Assembly: GCF_001039355.2 (NCBI RefSeq)
Contig: NW_019775125.1
Span: 280,780 to 344,779 of the forward strand
Reading direction: 5' to 3'
From: Lingula anatina
Taxonomy: Eukaryota; Brachiopoda; Lingulata; Lingulida; Lingulidae
DNA: 64,000 nucleotides
In this document: positions 1 to 12,640 of the stretch, in pieces
Position numbering within the stretch: position 1 is the first letter of the stretch
Layout: each line of letters starts with the position of its first letter
Notes under the pieces: generated by a model
Databases searched by the model: none
Seen by the model: only the letters and a program-made list of their open reading frames with translations
What the model was told of the DNA's origin: nothing
Made by a program: the position numbers and the translations under genes

Positions 1-1640
1 TATGTCATTGTAGTGGGTGTGATAGTATTTGTTAATTCATTGACTGTGGTAGTGTTTGTTATATCAGTGGATGTGGTAGTAGTTGTTATATCAGTGGCTG
101 TGGTAGTGTATGTCATTGTAGTGGGTGTGGTAGTATTTGTTAATTCAGTGGATGTGGTAGTGTTTGTTATATCAGTGGCTGTGGTAGTGTATGTCATTGT
201 AGTGGGTGTGGTAGTGTTTGTTATATCAGTGGGTGTGGTAGTGTTTGTTATATCATTGGCTGTGGTAGTGTATGTCATTGCAGTGGGTGTGGTAGTATTT
301 GTTATATCAGTGGATGTTGTATCAATGGCTGTGGTAGTGTATGTCATTGTAGTGGGTGTGGTAGTATTTGTTATATCAGTGGATGTTATAGTGATTGTTA
401 TACCATTGGGTGTGGTAGTGTATGGCATTTCAGTTGGTGTGGTAGTATTTGTTATATCAGTGGATGTGGTAGTATTTGTTAATTCAGTGGTAATGTTTGT
501 TATATCAGTGGGTGTTGGAGTGGTTGTGATATTCGTGGGTGTGGTAGTATTTGTTATATCAGTGGATGTTAAAGTGTTTGTTATACCATTGGGTGTGGTA
601 GTGTATGTCATTGTAGTGGGTGTGGTAGTATTTGTTAATTCAGTGGATGTGGTAGTGTTTGTTATATCAGTGGATGTGGTTGTGTTTGTTATATCAGTGG
701 ATGTTGTAGTATTTGTTATATCAGTGACCGTGGTAGTGTATGTCATTGCAGTGGGTGTGGTAGTATTTGTTAATTCAGTGGATGTGGTAGTGTTTGTTAA
801 ATCAGTGGATGTGGTAGTGTTTGTTATATCAGTGGATGTGGTAGTGTATGTCATTGTAGTGGGTGTGGTAGTATTTGTTATATCAGTGGATGTTGTAGTG
901 TTTGTTATACCATTGGGTGTGGTAGTGTTTGTAATATTACTGGCTGTGGTAGTGTCTGTCATTGCAGGGGGTGTGGTAGAATTTGTTATATCAGTGGATG
1001 TGGTAGTGTTTGTTATATCAGTGGGTGTGGTAGTATTTGTTATATCAGTGGATGTGGTAGTGTTTGTTATATCAGTGGGTGTAGTAGTGTTTCTTATACC
1101 ATTGGGTATGGTAGTGTTTGTTATATAAGTGGGTGTGGTAGTAATTGTTATATCAGTGGATGTTGTAGTGTTTGTTATATCAGTGGGTGTGGGAGTGGCT
1201 GTTATATTCATGGGTGTGGTACTGTCTGCTATATCAGTGGCTGTGGTAGTGTATGTCATTGCAGTGGGTGTAGTAGTGTTTCTTATACCATTGGGTATGG
1301 TAGTGTTTGTTATATAAGTGGGTGTGGTGGTATTTGTTATATCAGTGGATATGGTAGTGTTTGTTATATCAGTGGGTTTGGGAGTGGCTGTTATATTCAT
1401 GGGTGTGGTACTGTCTGTTATATCAGTGGCTGTGGTAGTGTATGTCATTGCAATGGGTGTGCTAGTGTTTGTTATATCAGTGGCTGTGGTAGTGTATGTC
1501 ATTGCAGTGGGTATGGTAGTATTTGTTATATCAGTGGATGTGGTAGTGTTTGTTATATGTGTGGGTGTGGTAGTGTATGTTATTGCAGTGGGTTTGGTAG
1601 TGATTTTTATAGCAGTGGGTGATAGGGGAATTGTCTTATA
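1..1640. repeat. 27-bp coding minisatellite
   Basis: Head-to-tail 27-base units on the plus strand are built around gtggtagt(g/a)tttgt. Several unit types alternate (ttatatcagtggat, catt(g/c)(t/c)agtgggt, taattcagtggat). Units keep a multiple of three, so the minus-strand frame stays open. The array starts before the window and ends near 1640. Confidence 0.9.
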
Positions 1641-1728
1641 AGGAATGTCATCAAGTGTTGTTTTATTTATGGCAGGTGTCGTCATCCAAACACATGGCGG
1701 AAAGGGATTCCATTCCAGGCACTTTCTG
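1..1728 (-). CDS. Mucin (PTS) exon of VWD copy 1, runs off the left edge
   Basis: The acceptor lies at 1729-1730 (read on the minus strand as a T-rich tract ending ttacag). The exon opens with K-C-L-E-W-N-P-F-P-P-C, nearly the same as K-C-L-V-W-D-P-F-P-P-C in copy 2, and then enters about 60 nine-residue units. Typical units are TDITNTTTS, TAMTYTTTA and TELTNTTTP. The minus frame has no stop to position 1. Many units hold an N-T-T N-glycosylation site, and the Thr density is that of an O-glycosylated mucin stalk. The exon is at least 1728 bases; the matching exon of copy 2 is 235 bases. Confidence 0.85.
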
Positions 1729-4149
1729 TAACAAAAATAATATATCGATGCTTTAAGTTAGATGGTTTGTAAGGCTAATTTATGTTTTAAACGAGACACC
1801 CTTACATGTGGTATATGCAGATAGTATATGAATGTGTTAATCTGGATTATTCGTTCTGAAGATAATATTCAAACAATATTCAAATGTTTCTTGGTAGTGT
1901 CTGACAATGTTTAAACCATTGGCTACTATCTTCTATATAAAACAGCACATTTAAAGTCAAGCAGTTACTAAGGCATTTAAATTGTAACCAATGATATTTT
2001 TACGCTACTGAATCAAAAAACGCAGAAATACGTGTTCTTTACCCAGAATGTAGGTTCTGCTTCCTAAGCAACAGAAAATACCAAAAATATACTGTTTTTG
2101 CAGATCTTAGTCATCAAAATGTTTTTAAGTATCTGAATCACAGCAACGATCATCTTTGAATTTCCAACTATAAAAGATAAAACCATGCATTGTCAACAGA
2201 CGTTGGTGCTCACCTGCCATCAAAATGGTTTCCTTTCATTTCAAACACTTTATAAGTTTTTACAAACTTTGTAAGAGGTACCCGGATGTACAGGTCTCCG
2301 TTATAACTCTCGGGAAGTCCCGCGTGAGCTGCCACTTTAATATTTTCATCAGGGTAATTCTCGCAGTCACTAGGACATGTAAAGGCCTCTGCTCTGCCTA
2401 TCAGTGGTGCTGATAGGACGAACTCAAGAATCGGATCTATGTCTGATACAACGAAGAGATGGGTTATTTTTTATGTTATTTATTTTGCAAAACACACAAA
2501 GGTTCGTGCCTCAATCTGAAGATCGATTAAAAAGGTACAAATATAACATATATATAAAAGTAATATATAAAATATAAACCTAATGTGCAAAGGTGGCAGT
2601 CAGCATATTGTAAACAAATTCTAAACTATATGTTAATTTACCATTCTTTTAGTATTTTTAGTATCTTAGCTGGTAACATATTGGGCAGCCGCGATCTTAA
2701 AGTTTCTTAGTATTATTTATTTATTTTTTGCAAAATAAAAAATGCAGTCACAAATTCAGTAAATTGACTCATAAATGATATTTCTTAAAATAAAATCCCC
2801 CCAAAATAACTTACTGATCGATGCTCCTTCCCCAAACAGATCTTTCAACCACCATTTAATCCACCAAGATGCGGCTCGTATGATGCGCTCAATTTTAGCC
2901 ATGTTTGGAACATGTACTTTCAACGCTGGGGTTATCGTAAGTTGTGCTCGGACAAACGTCTCGTCTTTCTCCAACCCACCATTGAAGTTTTTGGTCATCG
3001 GGGTCAACGAAAACTTGGGAAGGTAACACAAGAATGGTAAGAACAATACAAAAATCATCCTTGTGTGGTACGTTTCAGTGGTTACATACACCCTAATTAA
3101 TCAAATTTATCAATGTTTCACAGGACATAAACTGACTTTATGGCTTGAAATTTCTTGCGATATTATGGTTCTGCAAAAACTGACGTAATGAATTATTTCA
3201 AAGTATGTGCAGCTTTATGTTTTCGTTCAATCCTTTCTATACATGTTCATGGCTTAATGAAATTAGTCCCTTACTCGACATGGAGTAAGATAAATATGTA
3301 AAAAAAAAACAACACCCATATGTCACTCAGATAGCTGAAAAGAATCTTGGTGATGTGAATATTTCATTTTTTACCTTGTTAAAGTGTCTTTTGTTTGTCT
3401 TACCTTGAGTCATATCAGCTATGATATATGTACTTGTAATAACAAACATTATTTCAAAATGCTTTACAGCTGTCAAGTGCTAATTTGTTTACAATAAAAG
3501 TACATGGGATTGCATGAAGGTGGGACAACCCTTTGAACAATAGTACCTATGCAGTTTACATTAACACTATTAAATCATAACTTACTGTCGGACCAGAGAA
3601 AGAGATGTCACTAGAGTCATCCCACTGGGCAGAGGCGCTGAGATTGCCCGTGCGTTCCAATGTAAGTGACACAAATCCTTTGGCCTGAAAACGAGTTTTG
3701 AACCAAGAACAGTATACTCTCCAAGCTCTGCGGTAAGGCAATAACAACCAAAAGTGTTAAACGGTAAAGCGGGGGTTAAACAAGAAAATATAACTGATAC
3801 ATTCACATACGGATAGACATAAATGTTCTATTAATCAAACAACTTACCTGAGCAGTGAACGTGTATCCCACAGTCAAATCGGCAACAACGGCAGCAGGAA
3901 TGCATATACCCCAAAATATAGGTATACAGAATGGGACGATGACTTTGTTGTCGATCGGATGGTTATACTTCGGGTTGTCAGGGCCCGATAATGTATAACT
4001 GAAATAGAAAGACAAGCTTGTTTATAGAACTAACTTGTTATTTATTATTTTTAAGATTTATTATCATAAAAATGTTAATAATGAGGGGTATAAGTGTACA
4101 TTTCTCTTGTTCAGATGAGCCATGATTACCCGCTATCATGGTCTGAATG

Positions 4150-4184
<35 letters not shown>

Positions 4185-7100
4185 CAATTGATTGACACAA
4201 TGATGAAAATTTCTTCTTCGGCTAAAATCCGATGAAATAACAAGCGTGTACTAGCATGAGCTCAGTTAGTGTTCCACACCACCAAGACAACCGTTGCCAT
4301 ACTCCTTGGTATACGGAATAAAAGCATTCTAATTTTTTGTAATTGATGTCAATATTGTGAGGAGGGTTAGACGATGACGCGTGCTGAGATAATGTCTTAA
4401 TTATGGGATTCACAACAAAAAGTGCACGTGCGCGCTACGGCCTGTAGTTGTCGAACCAGTATTCGAAGGAGAGATACCAACTGACGAATCCAACCCTAAG
4501 CAGCTCCGACTTCCGTCATGCGGAGAAATCAATTGCAAATAGTTTCACAGTAAAATTTACTGGATACAGCGCAGCTCAGACATGTGATAATTGCCTTTCG
4601 TCACACGATTCTTGTAGAGATGAGCCAGCGTTATGATAGTGAACACCTGTGTACATATCGCCAGCTGTTGTCCTTTAATGCAAAATTTGATAGTCTCTTA
4701 CCTGCATGCAATGTCAAGTCGCAGCGTTAAAGTTAACGTCAAAGAGGCAGAGATTGCTGCACGGACCTTTTTAATAAAAGGAGCAGAGCACTTCGTAGTC
4801 AGACTGGTAGTCAATGATGCCTTAAACGTCGCTGCGGCAGTCGCAGTAAATTTCCCACAGGGAAACTGAAACGTTTGTAAAAAAATTATTGACTATAAAC
4901 GAACTTTTAAAAAAAAATTACATGATGGAGCCACTTTTACAATCTGTGTTCAAGAATAGTAATTGGACGAAAAATAATGCTGACTTAGTATCAGTAATTC
5001 AACCTCTATAACTGTTTAAAAATGTACACGCTTTCCAAAAATATTTAATTACATGCTGTACAGTTTTAGTACATGTATAGGCTTTTCACCTTGATTTGCC
5101 CCAGAGTGGCTGAAAAAACTTTAGTAAAATCAGCGGGTGTGAACGAGTATGTCTCTCTTTTAACTCGGTTACCCTTTGCTGTTGGAAGGTTGGAGCTGGC
5201 TAATGTGATTTCATTGCTGGCAATTTCCAAAATGGGCGTCACTTCACAAACGGTATAAATACCCGATGTGTTGCATCTGATTGCCTGAAAAATGTTTCCA
5301 TATCTTAGAATGGTGTACTTAAAAATGGAAAGTAGAATGCACATATTTGGTACAAAGAATATTTTTTCCAAAAAAAATTAAGCAAAAATTAATTTATTAA
5401 TACGATTTATATACCTTTGCAGCAAATGCTTCAGATGGCTGCCCGGCAATGACGTCACCTTTATTGACAGCAGCTGATTGGTTATTTACGTGAAGTCCTG
5501 GTATTCCGTCACCGCCTTGACAAAACAATGCAGATTCTGGCATGTCGATATCAGTGACACTAAAACAAAACCGTATATTTCTTTTCTTTTTGAATTTAAA
5601 GTAGCCATCTACTGTTGTACAGGTATTTATATTAATCAAGTAAAGATTCGGCCAAATTTAAACTCATACAGTACTTGATAATGTGTGAATGTTTTCCTTT
5701 TCTCAAGACATAAATTGGTAGACTTACTCAAACTGATTTGGCAACTTTGGCAATAAAACACCTTAGTGAACAGTTCTATTGCCTATGTGTTTTCAAGTTT
5801 CATTAGCTTTAGCAATAGCAAAATTAACAGAGATTTACTAAGAAATATTTTGTCTGCTAAAAGTCAGACTTCATCTGGGAAATGAGAACATGTGAAAGAT
5901 ATTACAACCTTATTCCACAGTTCGAAACAAAATAAAACCTCACATTAGCTCTGTTGCATTTTCCTCCAGGTCTCCACAAAACAGTAGATCGGAATGCACA
6001 AAGAACTTCCCTCCTGTTTGGTCGATGTGGGTCACAGTTTCCAGAAATCCTCTGCTTTCAGAGCCCACTAAGATGTCACCCTCACTAGCACCCTGACTCT
6101 GATCAGTTGGTATCACGAGATAGTACGTCACGTGCTCATTGCCCTCACTGTCACTGTACCTGTGGCCAGCGCACTTCCACACGTTCTGTCCTAGAAATAT
6201 TAAACAAGCTTTGCTTTTAAATGTAGTAAATTTAATTAAGCCCCAATAGTTACAAAATATTACATTGCTTTCAATCCCCAGATAAATGGAAGGCCTCCAG
6301 AAACCATATTTTAAAGGATTTTGGTAAAACAACTGTATTTATGTAATAATCTTCAGCAAATGTAAGCGGAATTTCATGGTACATTTGAAAGCGATGTGCC
6401 TTTTTCTTTTCATAAGCATGAAATATAAAGCGACACAGGTATGTACACAGTAGCAGAATATGAGTAAATAGTGAGCTTATTAAGAACTTTCTTAGAACTT
6501 TCTGAGAATACGGGAATTTAACATTATAGACAGTTACTGTTTATTGATATCTTAACAACATTTAGCTTTCGGTAAACTCTCAAATGCATAATGCACGAAG
6601 TATGTAACCTGTAAAAACAAGCACATTTTCTCCTTCCGGTACAAAGTTGTGGGCTCCAACACCTGGAACATTTTCGCTTAGTTCAGGGGACTCTGTCACA
6701 TTGACAGCTGATCCACTGAGAGTGAAGTTATCATTTGAAAATGTATAGTTGATCAGAGATTCTACAAGGTTTGGATCTGGTATAAATTCTTCTGCCTCGG
6801 GTCTCGTTACTCTTTCTATAGTTTGTGTTTCTAGGGATTCGTTCAGGTATTCAAAGATGTCCTCCAGTTCCGCCACAGAGGCTAACATAAAAAGGTAGGT
6901 GCCTGAAAACAGAAACATTTAATATACAACGCTAGAAAAACACAACACTCAGAGAGCACAGACCTCAGCCAAGGTAACTTAATTCTCATTATTATTAGTA
7001 AGTTTCATTTACTAATCTATAAACTAAATCCCCATTATCATTGATAATCACAGTGTATTGTTTGATTTATTAACTATTAACTGTTTAACTCATCCATAAA

Positions 7101-7821
7101 CTGATTATTAACTTTTTAATTAATAACTGATTAATCAGCACCCATATACTGTTCATTTCTGACCTTTCCTGAAAATTTAGTCACAATCCCTCTAGAACCT
7201 TTTGAACAATATTACTTACAGACAATCAATTTTATTTGATAACTAATAATATTTAGTTGAATAATAATTATACCATGGGACATACAGTATATTTCTTAAG
7301 CTACACAATATATGACCTATTGTGGAAACTCTATCAAAATTAATTACTTTTTCAGTTAGGCTGGTGAAAAACAAACAGATAGACATACAAATGTGAAAAC
7401 AAAACCTACTTGGCGGAGTTAATACTTGAAACTAAAATATGTTTTTCGTTTTTTCACTTTTTCTTTCACTCTTTTTAACCCTTTTGAAAATAGACAACTT
7501 TAAAAACACAGAAAGTAACATAAGAAGAGTTTACAATATTATTTCATTCTTTCGACTATTACATCTTGGTTTGTGTAACTCACCAACTTCCTGTACGGCG
7601 TTAATTTTGTGCATCAAACCTCCTGCCTGTCTGGTACTTATGGTGTTGTTCACTTCAACTTGCCCCGTTCCGTTTGGATATACAAGAACCCACGTGCTAC
7701 TGTCATAAATGTCCCCTGTGTCGCACGAGTACAAAGTCACGCTCGCTGGGTCAATGAGCCTGACCCCTGGTTTTAAACCTCCACGTTGTGCCGAGGCGCT
7801 GATAAGAATCGCTTGAAGAAC
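1..7821 (-). CDS. Mucin-like VWD-type secreted protein, copy 1 (both ends missing from view)
   Basis: Eleven exons read from high to low coordinate: 7584-7821, 6609-6902, 5944-6190, 5415-5559, 5090-5284, 4702-4865, 3848-3998, 3586-3684, 2815-3013, 2214-2442 and <1-1728. Every junction has AG/GT borders and the phases join without a stop. The exon lengths equal those of the paralogue at 27.2-37.0 kb, except 2214-2442, which is 6 bases shorter, and the last exon. The ectodomain has many N-x-S/T sites and paired cysteines. Two stretches follow a GD(I/V)(L/I)xG pattern (exons 5944-6190 and 5415-5559). There is a hydrophobic stretch in 3848-3998 and a Trp-rich basic stretch in 2815-3013. The last exon is a Thr-rich mucin tract. 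A VWD domain is expected beyond the left edge by analogy with copy 2. I found no first exon or signal peptide; the first seen exon starts in phase 0. Secretion is inferred. I do not recognise the ectodomain family. Confidence 0.85.
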
Positions 7822-7822
7822 C

Positions 7823-7890
7823 TTATATAATATAATATAATATAATATAATATAATATAATATAATATAATATAATATAATATAATATAT
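7823..7890. repeat. (TATAA)n microsatellite at a splice acceptor
   Basis: About thirteen TATAA units directly abut the acceptor of exon 7584-7821 of VWD copy 1. On the minus strand they fill the place of the polypyrimidine tract. Copy 2 has only a short AT-rich stretch here (37009-37025), so the array expanded after duplication. Confidence 0.9.
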
Positions 7891-10800
7891 GCATGTTAGC
7901 CATTCAGTCGGAATGTATATGTCACAGCCCCAGCCCAAATCTAAAAAGTCAGGTAGACAACAAGTTGCATTGACTGAGATAAGGCTGATCCTTAAGAAAA
8001 TGCATATTTTTTTTCTAAAAAGGTCAACAAAATATTATTGGGCAGACATTTCCTATAATCTTTGCAAAACTTACATAATTAAAATAATACACTAACAAAT
8101 GGCAGCCCACTTTTAATTTAACATTTCTGAATGTTACTAAATCAATCTATACACTTTTTCTTTAAACATTAAACATCTTTTAAAGTATCATCCTCAGATG
8201 TATTTTACAAATTACAAGTAATGATATACAACTATACCTCATTTACCACACCTGCAAGTATCATAATGTGTGCCTTGATGTAAGAAATCCCCTACACATG
8301 CTATAAAAACACACTGGCAGCTAGGCCAATTAACTTGGTCAATTAAATTGCCCATTTTGCTGTTAAAAATGCAGACATTAAGACTGGGCCCAGTCAGGCC
8401 TTAATTAAGATGGGATCTGGGCTTCTTAGGCATAGGACTAGATTTGGCCTGGGCCTGTGACATATACATAGAATACATTTATACACGCAAGTCTTAGGAA
8501 CTTAGGACCTCGTTTTCAAGTAATGATGGACCCACAGCCTGTTCCCAAACCTCGGAACATTATTCCCAATGAAATGATATTCTTAAATGTTAAATTATAT
8601 ATTTCGGCACATAAAAAGAATGTGGAAACTATTTTGTTAAGCTGTATATGACAAAAAAAAAAAAAAAAAAAAAAATGTGTCAATTCGGCTAGTTTGTGAA
8701 GGGATTAATTGCAAGTGCAAAGTATATGTTAAAGGATACAACCTTCCACCCTGTGATACCTGTAGGTTCCCTTTTTTATTGTTTTGCTAAAAATACCTTT
8801 TTTAAAGGTCAAGGTGATTCTCTGATTTTTCACAAGTAATTATATATATATATACATGTATATTGGAGGAAGGGAATTATACCCCAAAGTACAGAAGAAA
8901 CGTAAGCAAAATCTGGACAATAATGAAGAATCTAGGAGTCAAGTACCACCTTAATAGTATCAGAAACAACAAAGCGGGGGTCATATGTTATCAGCAAGAG
9001 ACAAAGGAAATCACAACCAACATGAAATCCTTGGCCATTGGTATACAGATGTGCTTGAGATTTTGCATAACTCGATAGTTCGTGTGCATACGTTTGGGTA
9101 TGCTGTGTGACAAAAACATTATTTATATATGATAACAGACAAATTCTATTCAAAGGGGATCGAGTATTAACGTAAAACGACTGTTAAGGCACGCTGTAAA
9201 AAAAGCATGCAATGTGCCGTTAAATGCCGACATCTTGGTCAAAAAAGATTTAAGCAAAATTCAGAAGAGGTATTATTTGTACAAAATGGGTGAAGACTTT
9301 TTTCACCAGTAAATGTTATTTGCATACATTTAGCAAGCATCTATTTTGTAAATAAGAGCCTCGTATTTCGATTAATTTGAACTTCATTAAGCGATGGTTA
9401 CCCAAGAGAAGATAACTTCAATTTTTTTATCCACAGACTACTTATTTTACATACAAATGATTATAATAAATAATCCATAAAAATGTTTTTAAGTTTACCA
9501 ATCGGCCATTGAGATTACATTTGCCAGAACCTATAGACTTACACAGTTCAAGATATAATTATCAACATTACTGTGAGTAACAGTTATTTTGGACAATTAA
9601 GTCAATTTAAATTATTGATTTTTCAGCCCCAAACTGCACGTTCCTGATTCGAAATTCTTTATCCACCTACCAAAACCAATACGCAAGGAAAGTATACAAT
9701 TCATACCTCAATAATCACATTAATTAGTAAGTCTAAACACACCTGTCACTTCTCCTCATAGAACAATAGCACAAACAATGACACTTCAGTTCCACTAATA
9801 TGACAGTGTCTATTTTATACATGCAAGGACACAGTATCCCTCACTCTAACTGTTACTAACTGGACGAGCACAGCTTATACATGGAAGTAGTACCCCTTCC
9901 TCCCTCTAGGACTAGGTTCCCATTCCTAGATCGATCAACGAGGCGTGGGATATGTTCTCAAAGGAAACTAAAATGATCCGACTATAACATCCAGGCTGAT
10001 AAAAAAGAAATGGGCAGATCCTAGTATAACTTTCGACTTCATTTGGCAATTTTACACGGGTGAAGATCACTTGAAAGATTGATTTGCTTAACACTTATTT
10101 TACATATATAAAAGTTTAATAATAATAAAACCGTGTTCCTTCTACATTAAAGCCACAATGTACAGTTGGCCACTGAAACTCTTCTGCCCACCAAGTATCC
10201 ATTTATTTATCAGTTCGTGATATTATTATTCTTGTAAGTGGTACTTACAGAAAAAAATGCGCATGGCATAATTTTTCTTTTCAGAAGAAAATTGTCTGTA
10301 CCCCTACGAAGAAAAAAGGAAACTCAAACGACAAAGGTAAGGTTTGTCATGAAATTTTGATGGCTGCACATACAGCAACAGACGGTGTGTTTTTCGAAAA
10401 TAGGGGCTATATTACGCAGCGCCGTTAAGTCTTCTTTTCACCAGTTCAAGGAAAAAATATAGTTAGGAAAACTGTTGATGATTTTGGTTGGTCGCTAACA
10501 TTCTTCTTCTAATTTTTACTGGTTTTGCAGGCTTTTTTTATTGACCATACACTGTAGGATGTCTGAAAAACCCATCAGGTTGAACTTGAACTTGATCTAT
10601 CAGCACCTACTGTTCAAGGTTTAGTAATCATCAATACTACAAGAAATCAATTATTATGGTTACTTTTCACAGTTTAGTTATTGATTTTGCACGAGTTCAC
10701 ATTGTTTTTTTTTTTTTTTTTTTTTTTTCAGCTGTAAACTACATTTTGTGTTCACTGTTACTGGTTCGAACTTCGAAGTCTTAATTTGAACAGCTGTGCA

Positions 10801-12035
10801 CAAAGATAATTATACAAGAAATGATGTCAAGAATTTCATAGAATAATTTAGATTTCTTTATTTTTCATTTAAAGGTTATATACTATGTAAAATCACGAAA
10901 TATAATACAATCTGTATCTGTAAGGCGTGGGAATTGCACATTATTCCGGGCGCTGACACAATCATCATATTGACTGTCCTACTACTTACGGATGTACTAT
11001 TAGGACTCGCATCACTTATCATTACTTGAGAGTTTTTCGTCATACGCTGTGTCACAGCACCAGTGCCTTCAAATGTTTGGCACTTTTATTGGTGAGTTCC
11101 AAACTGACTCATCATCGTTACGGGTTTTGGACCAAATGGCCACACTTCAACTCTGACCAGAAAAAAAGTGCTGTGCAAGGCGTAAAACGACGCGGCCGGC
11201 GACATTCAACCGGTTTCTTTGTTTTATTTTTATTTCCTTATGCTCGAATTAAGTGGAATCTGTTTGCCTAGAGCACTGCAGGCTCATTTGCTTTCACCAA
11301 ATGGCAAAGAGCAGCTAACAAACACCTCGATCGTGAACAGGCTTTATAATAACAGATTTATCTGAATAAGATGAAAACGACGGACACTTAGTATGAGTAT
11401 ACACATTTTGCAATTTGTTGAAAAGCCTCCAAGAGTGGACAGGCAGACAGAGAAAATTAGTTTGTATTTATGAAAGCAAAAAAAAATTAATCATTAAAAT
11501 GTTGCAGTGAAGTGTATTTAAGTATTTTCTAAAATAATACAAATAAACTTTAAAATGTTTCTCTCACTCCTCCGCCATTTTATGTTTTAAGTTTCACTGA
11601 AGTTTTTTTTAATAGTTTAAACATTTCTGTAGATTACAGAAAATTATAATCTCTACTACAACCAGCATTTCCTGATAACTAAAGTCCTTCGTGTAGAAAT
11701 TATAAAATATTATTCGTTTGAGGACTATAGGTATCGGTTTATAAATGATTTTGTTTAAAAATACACAAAACAAATCATTGAAGCACTGTCATCAAATCAA
11801 TAAGATAAAGCTTGGTAACAAATTATATAGATCTGGATAATATCCTATCCAAAATTTAAACAATAAGTTGCGAATGTGAACGATTTGGTTCATTTCGAAG
11901 AAAAAGTTAATGCCACAGTAATTATTATTTTTTACGCCTGGAACGTATTTTTTATAACAATTGGATGATCCCTTTTTGGACATTTGTATTTATAAAAATA
12001 TTTTCAAAACGGCTATGTTTAAATTGCAATCATAC

Positions 12036-12149
12036 CTTTAGCAGTTAATAAATGGCTGAAATTAATGGCCAACTCATTGGTCTTGCCGCACTTCACACTC
12101 CTAGATAAGAAACTGAGGTACAAAGGCATCTCTGATTCCCGTGCAACTC
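12036..12149 (-). other. Candidate exon of an unrecognised gene
   Basis: On the minus strand an acceptor (cttaag) and a donor (AAAG then GTATGA) bound an open frame containing VKCGKTNELAINFSHLLTAK. It joins in phase 1 to the candidate exon ending at 12537. Related DNA at about 40.1 kb and 45.1 kb has a TAG where this copy has TTG, and the 45.1 kb copy lacks about ten bases, so those copies are broken. It may be a small gene, a gene relic or part of a repeat. Confidence 0.3.
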
Positions 12150-12188
12150 CTTAAGATACATTTAAGAAGGATCATTTAATGAAAAGCG

Positions 12189-12506
12189 CGCCCGCACGAA
12201 AATGCAGTAGTATCGAAGTAGCAAAAAAGCATTAACGCAGTAGTGGTGTGGAGCATATTTGCAGTAGAAATGCAGCATAGCCTACTGCAATTCTACTCCA
12301 AAAAGTACATAGGTTTGTACAGAGAGGAGCATTAATGCAGTAGTTTAACAGCATAATAGAAGCATGTTTCAAATATGCTAATTAGTTCCCAAATCGAAGC
12401 AGATTTGAAGCATGTTTGCAGTATGATTGCAGTAGTCTACTGCGGTTTGCAGTATGAGTGCAGTAGTCTACTGCGCTGGAGTATCTACTGCGTTTTCTTG
12501 CGGGCG
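12189..12506. mobile_element. Small non-autonomous DNA element rich in GCAGTAG
   Basis: Terminal inverted repeats read cgcccgcacgaaaatgcagt on the left, with ctactgcgttttcttgcggg near the right end. The interior holds many gcagtag copies and ctactgc complements, including gcagtagtctactgc palindromes. The related sites at about 40.21 kb and 47.29 kb lack it and join the flanks directly. It is a miniature element with no coding capacity. Confidence 0.75.
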
Positions 12507-12536
12507 GAATCTTATTAAATTTCAAACTAAACTTAC

Positions 12537-12640
12537 CAGTAGATACGACATTATCTTTTGGTGTTTGCTGGCGTTGACGTCCATCTGAATAACTTGACAA
12601 GATCATATATGCCGCTCTTTTGGAAGAGTCTCCTTTTAAT
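12537..12640 (-). other. Candidate exon of an unrecognised gene, conserved in three spacer blocks
   Basis: The frame ends SYSDGRQRQQTPKDNVVST at a GTAAGT donor. The matching stretches near 40.23 kb and 47.32 kb keep the donor and much of the frame (YSYGRQRLQTPKDAAVST at 47.3 kb). No start codon is conserved and the upper boundary is uncertain. Function unknown. Confidence 0.3.

Noticed and set aside
13-1641. Long plus-strand open frames of Gly-Val-Val-Val-Phe-type repeats
   Set aside because: They are the antisense of the Thr-rich mucin exon. The minus frame has proper splice borders, continues the VWD gene in phase and matches the paralogue; the plus frames have none of this.
7439-7708. Plus-strand frame opposite the first seen VWD exon
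   Set aside because: Shadow of the conserved minus-strand exon 7584-7821; not conserved as protein in copy 2.
10755-10775. ggttcgaac as a tRNA B box
   Set aside because: No A box or cloverleaf nearby, and the related sequence at about 41065 is a spacer repeat.
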